The notes beneath the pieces are model-generated. The model was not told where the DNA came from. It saw only the letters and a list, made by a program, of their open reading frames with translations, and ran no database searches. Positions 62,186 through 64,000 of a stretch of 64,000 nt of DNA are shown here, one piece after another; positions within the stretch are counted from its first letter, which is position 1, and each line of letters opens with the position of its first letter. The position numbers and the translations under genes were made by a program. This DNA is from Paramesorhizobium sp049065735 (GTDB lineage: Bacteria; Pseudomonadota; Alphaproteobacteria; Rhizobiales; Rhizobiaceae). Where the stretch lies: positions 448,003 to 512,002 of the forward strand of contig NZ_JBAKHD010000004.1 of the NCBI RefSeq assembly GCF_049065735.1, given 5' to 3'.

Positions 62186-63271
62186 ATGTCCATCAATAAG
62201 CACATCACCCGCCGCAATGTATTGAAGACATCATCCGTCGGCGCTGCAGCTTTTGTGTTTCCGGCCATATGGCATCGGAGCGACGCAGCCGAAACATTAA
62301 CTGTTTCCGATCCGGGCGGCGTTTATACAACGGCTTGGAAGGAGGCATATTATACCCCCTTTACGGAAGAGACCGGCATCTCGATCATCCCCGTGGTGAG
62401 AAGATCAAATCCGTCGGCGGAGTTCAAAGCTCAGGTCGAGACCCAGAACTACAATTGGGATGTCAGTGGCGGCATCAATTCCGACGTTGCGGATTTGCTT
62501 GTCGAGGCAGAGCTCGTTGAGCCTCTGGATTTAAGTGGGCCTGACATGGCTGCGATTCCAGCAGACATGAAGAACGAGTTCTACTTTGCCGACAGCCTTG
62601 TGACATTCTTGCTGGCCTACCGCACGGACAAGTACCAAACGCCGCTGACGTCGTTTTCGGATATTTGGAATCTGGAGAAGGTCCCGGGGCGCCGCGCATT
62701 GCGCCGCCTCGGCCGGGATATGATAGAAATCGCCCTCAGGGCTGATGGTGTTCCGGGTGGTCCGGAGATTTATAAGGTTCTTGAGAGCGACGGCGGATGG
62801 GACCGTGCGTTTAAGAAGCTGGACGAAATCAAACAGCATGTAAATGTGTGGTGGGATTCGGCCGCGCAAAGCGCCCAGCTTTTGCAGAACGGTGAAGTCG
62901 ACATATGCCCGACTTTTAACGCGAGAGCCCAGTCTGCTGCAAATGCAGGCGCGCCGGTCGCCATTACCTGGAGTGGCGGCTTCTATAGCGCCACTGGATG
63001 GTGCATCCCCAAAGGCGCCCCCAAAGCGGATATTGCACGGAAATTCGTAAAATTTTGCGCCCGCGCCGACCGCCAGGCGGCCTTCACCGTCCTCTTGCCG
63101 AACGGGCCGTCAAACCCCGAAGCATACAAGTACATCGACGAAAAGCTGGCGGTTCAGTTGCCAAGCTATCCAACCAATCTCGAACAGACGGCGCGCGTGA
63201 ATGATGCGTTCTGGGGAAAGAACAAGGCGCTCGCCGATAGGAAATTCAACGAATGGCTGCTTAAGGGCTGA
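62186..63271 (+). CDS. Spermidine/putrescine-like ABC transporter substrate-binding protein
   Basis: A 361-residue periplasmic protein of the PotD group. The N-terminus TRRNVLKTSSVGAAAFVFP is a twin-arginine-type signal. The mature part begins ETLTVSDPGGVYTTAWKEAYYTPFTEETG. The ligand is unknown; such proteins bind polyamines, thiamine or iron-related solutes. An enolase-superfamily gene follows, suggesting the ligand is a sugar acid or related carboxylate. Confidence 0.88.
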   Translation: MSINKHITRRNVLKTSSVGAAAFVFPAIWHRSDAAETLTVSDPGGVYTTAWKEAYYTPFTEETGISIIPVVRRSNPSAEFKAQVETQNYNWDVSGGINSDVADLLVEAELVEPLDLSGPDMAAIPADMKNEFYFADSLVTFLLAYRTDKYQTPLTSFSDIWNLEKVPGRRALRRLGRDMIEIALRADGVPGGPEIYKVLESDGGWDRAFKKLDEIKQHVNVWWDSAAQSAQLLQNGEVDICPTFNARAQSAANAGAPVAITWSGGFYSATGWCIPKGAPKADIARKFVKFCARADRQAAFTVLLPNGPSNPEAYKYIDEKLAVQLPSYPTNLEQTARVNDAFWGKNKALADRKFNEWLLKG

Positions 63272-63281
63272 CGGGGTAGGT

Positions 63282-63869
63282 ATGAAGATAGCCAATGTGG
63301 AGTTGCGCCAAATCAAGGCTGACCTTCCCTCTCCTTTCAGCGGGGGAACGTATACCCTTGCAGCTCGGACCGCCCTTCTATGCCGCATAACAACTGACCA
63401 GGGACTGCAGAGCACGGTCTGCGTGGGCAATGAGTCTGCCTACGGGCCGTTTCTGAAGTCGCTTATCCGCGGACCTTTCCGAGATTTGCTTGTCGGTGAA
63501 GACCCCTTACGGGGCGAGTGGCTGTGGCAGAAAATGCTCGCTCACGACAAAGCCTATGTTGATCGTGCATCTGTGATGATGGCAATCGCGACGGTCGATG
63601 CGGCACTTTGGGATCTCAAGGGGCAAATCACAGGACAGCCGGTTTGGAAGCTGCTCGGCGGTGTGAACAACAAAGTGCCCTTGATCGGAATCGGTGGATA
63701 CTACGAAACGAGCCGTGACGAGGAGGGCATCCGCAAGGAGATCCGGAACTATAGAAGCCTGGGGCTGCGAGGGATTAAGTTCAAGGTTGGAGCTCTTTCC
63801 ATTGAAGAAGACGCGCAACGCGTTCGAATCGCGCGGGACGAGGCTGGACCAGATGACCTGAGACCCTGA
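63282..63869 (+). pseudogene. Enolase-superfamily (mandelate racemase/muconate lactonizing) enzyme, truncated by IS
   Basis: About 195 residues remain of an enzyme normally near 370. The N-terminal capping domain is complete (MKIANVELRQIKADLPSPF) and the barrel begins (VDAALWDLKGQITGQPVWKLLGG, then GIKFKVG with the catalytic KxK). The frame breaks after AGPDD, exactly where the first metal-binding Asp should follow, at the edge of an IS3-type element. No metal site remains, so the product is inactive. Confidence 0.85.
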
Positions 63870-64000
63870 ACTTCCTCCAGATTTTGGTAGAGTCCGTCAC
63901 AACGAGGAGACGGACGAATGAAGCGTTCACGGTTCACGGAAGAACAGATCATCGGGATATTGAAGGAGCAGGAGGCGGGCGCGAAGACGGTTGATGTCTG
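63863..64000 (+). mobile_element. IS3-family insertion sequence, left end
   Basis: The element begins near 63860 with TGAACTTCCTCCAGATTTTG after the broken enolase frame and contains the start of a typical IS3 (IS407-like) orfA at 63918. The other end is outside the window, so length and target duplication cannot be given. Confidence 0.75.
63918..64000 (+). CDS. IS3-family transposase OrfA, 5' part
   Basis: The first 27 codons read MKRSRFTEEQIIGILKEQEA followed by GAKTVDV, the standard start of IS407-group OrfA (a helix-turn-helix DNA-binding protein). GAGGAGACGG precedes the ATG. The frame is open to the window end; orfB with the DDE domain would follow. Confidence 0.92.
   Translation, partial: MKRSRFTEEQIIGILKEQEAGAKTVDV

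Overview
The window reads as the chromosome of an alphaproteobacterium of the order Hyphomicrobiales (Rhizobiales), probably close to Brucellaceae, Phyllobacteriaceae or Rhizobiaceae. Grounds are the high GC content, the minus-strand order dgt-argS-SPOR protein-nagZ-scpA-scpB-tatA familiar from that order, an Omp25/31-like beta-barrel, a class II ribonucleotide reductase (nrdJ), and many short paired-hairpin repeats. The genus cannot be fixed from the sequence alone.

Layout. 1-9.0 kb (minus strand): housekeeping cluster for nucleotide clean-up, arginyl-tRNA synthesis, division-associated SPOR protein, muropeptide recycling, chromosome condensation and Tat export. 9.0-16.5 kb (plus): A-type Fe-S carrier ErpA, an orphan RHH antitoxin-like gene with its own operator-like palindrome, then a cyanide-insensitive bd oxidase operon (cydA-cydB-DUF2474), acylphosphatase, a YHS-type copper P-type ATPase and a kinase-like protein. 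16.5-20.5 kb: DapA-family aldolase, SLC13 transporter, outer-membrane protein. 20.5-27.4 kb: a candidate Hfq-type small RNA, then an M19 dipeptidase with a complete peptide ABC transporter. 27.5-38.5 kb: envelope polysaccharide protein, GGDEF enzyme, sulfurtransferase, AlaX, cysteine synthase, hicAB, DEAD-box helicase, ilvA and adeC. 38.6-41.8 kb: tctCBA tricarboxylate transporter.

41.9-46.3 kb: an accessory stretch around tRNA-Leu(UAA). The last 22 bases of the tRNA recur exactly at 45281-45302, bounding a 1.4-kb insert that carries an exported alpha/beta hydrolase. This has the form of a tRNA-targeted mini-island without an integrase. 46.3-52 kb: HxlR/GST pair, WrbA, CinA-type protein, universal stress protein, xanthine phosphoribosyltransferase, Nudix hydrolase. 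51.9-56.0 kb: two NrdR-box-like sites 31 bp apart over a promoter, then nrdJ.

57.4-64.0 kb looks acquired: a decayed IS630-type transposase, a LysR regulator, a polyamine-type ABC transporter with its two permeases fused into one protein, and an enolase-superfamily gene cut off by an IS3-type element running off the window end.

Two families of roughly 110-150 bp repeats, each made of two inverted hairpin arms, are scattered in the intergenic gaps: four copies of family A and three of family B. No CRISPR array, rRNA operon or prophage was seen. The most interesting signals are the tRNA-bounded mini-island, the NrdR operator pair, the small-RNA candidate, the self-regulated orphan antitoxin, the hicA start that lies inside its own promoter, and an unassigned 48-residue two-cysteine peptide gene at 43056.
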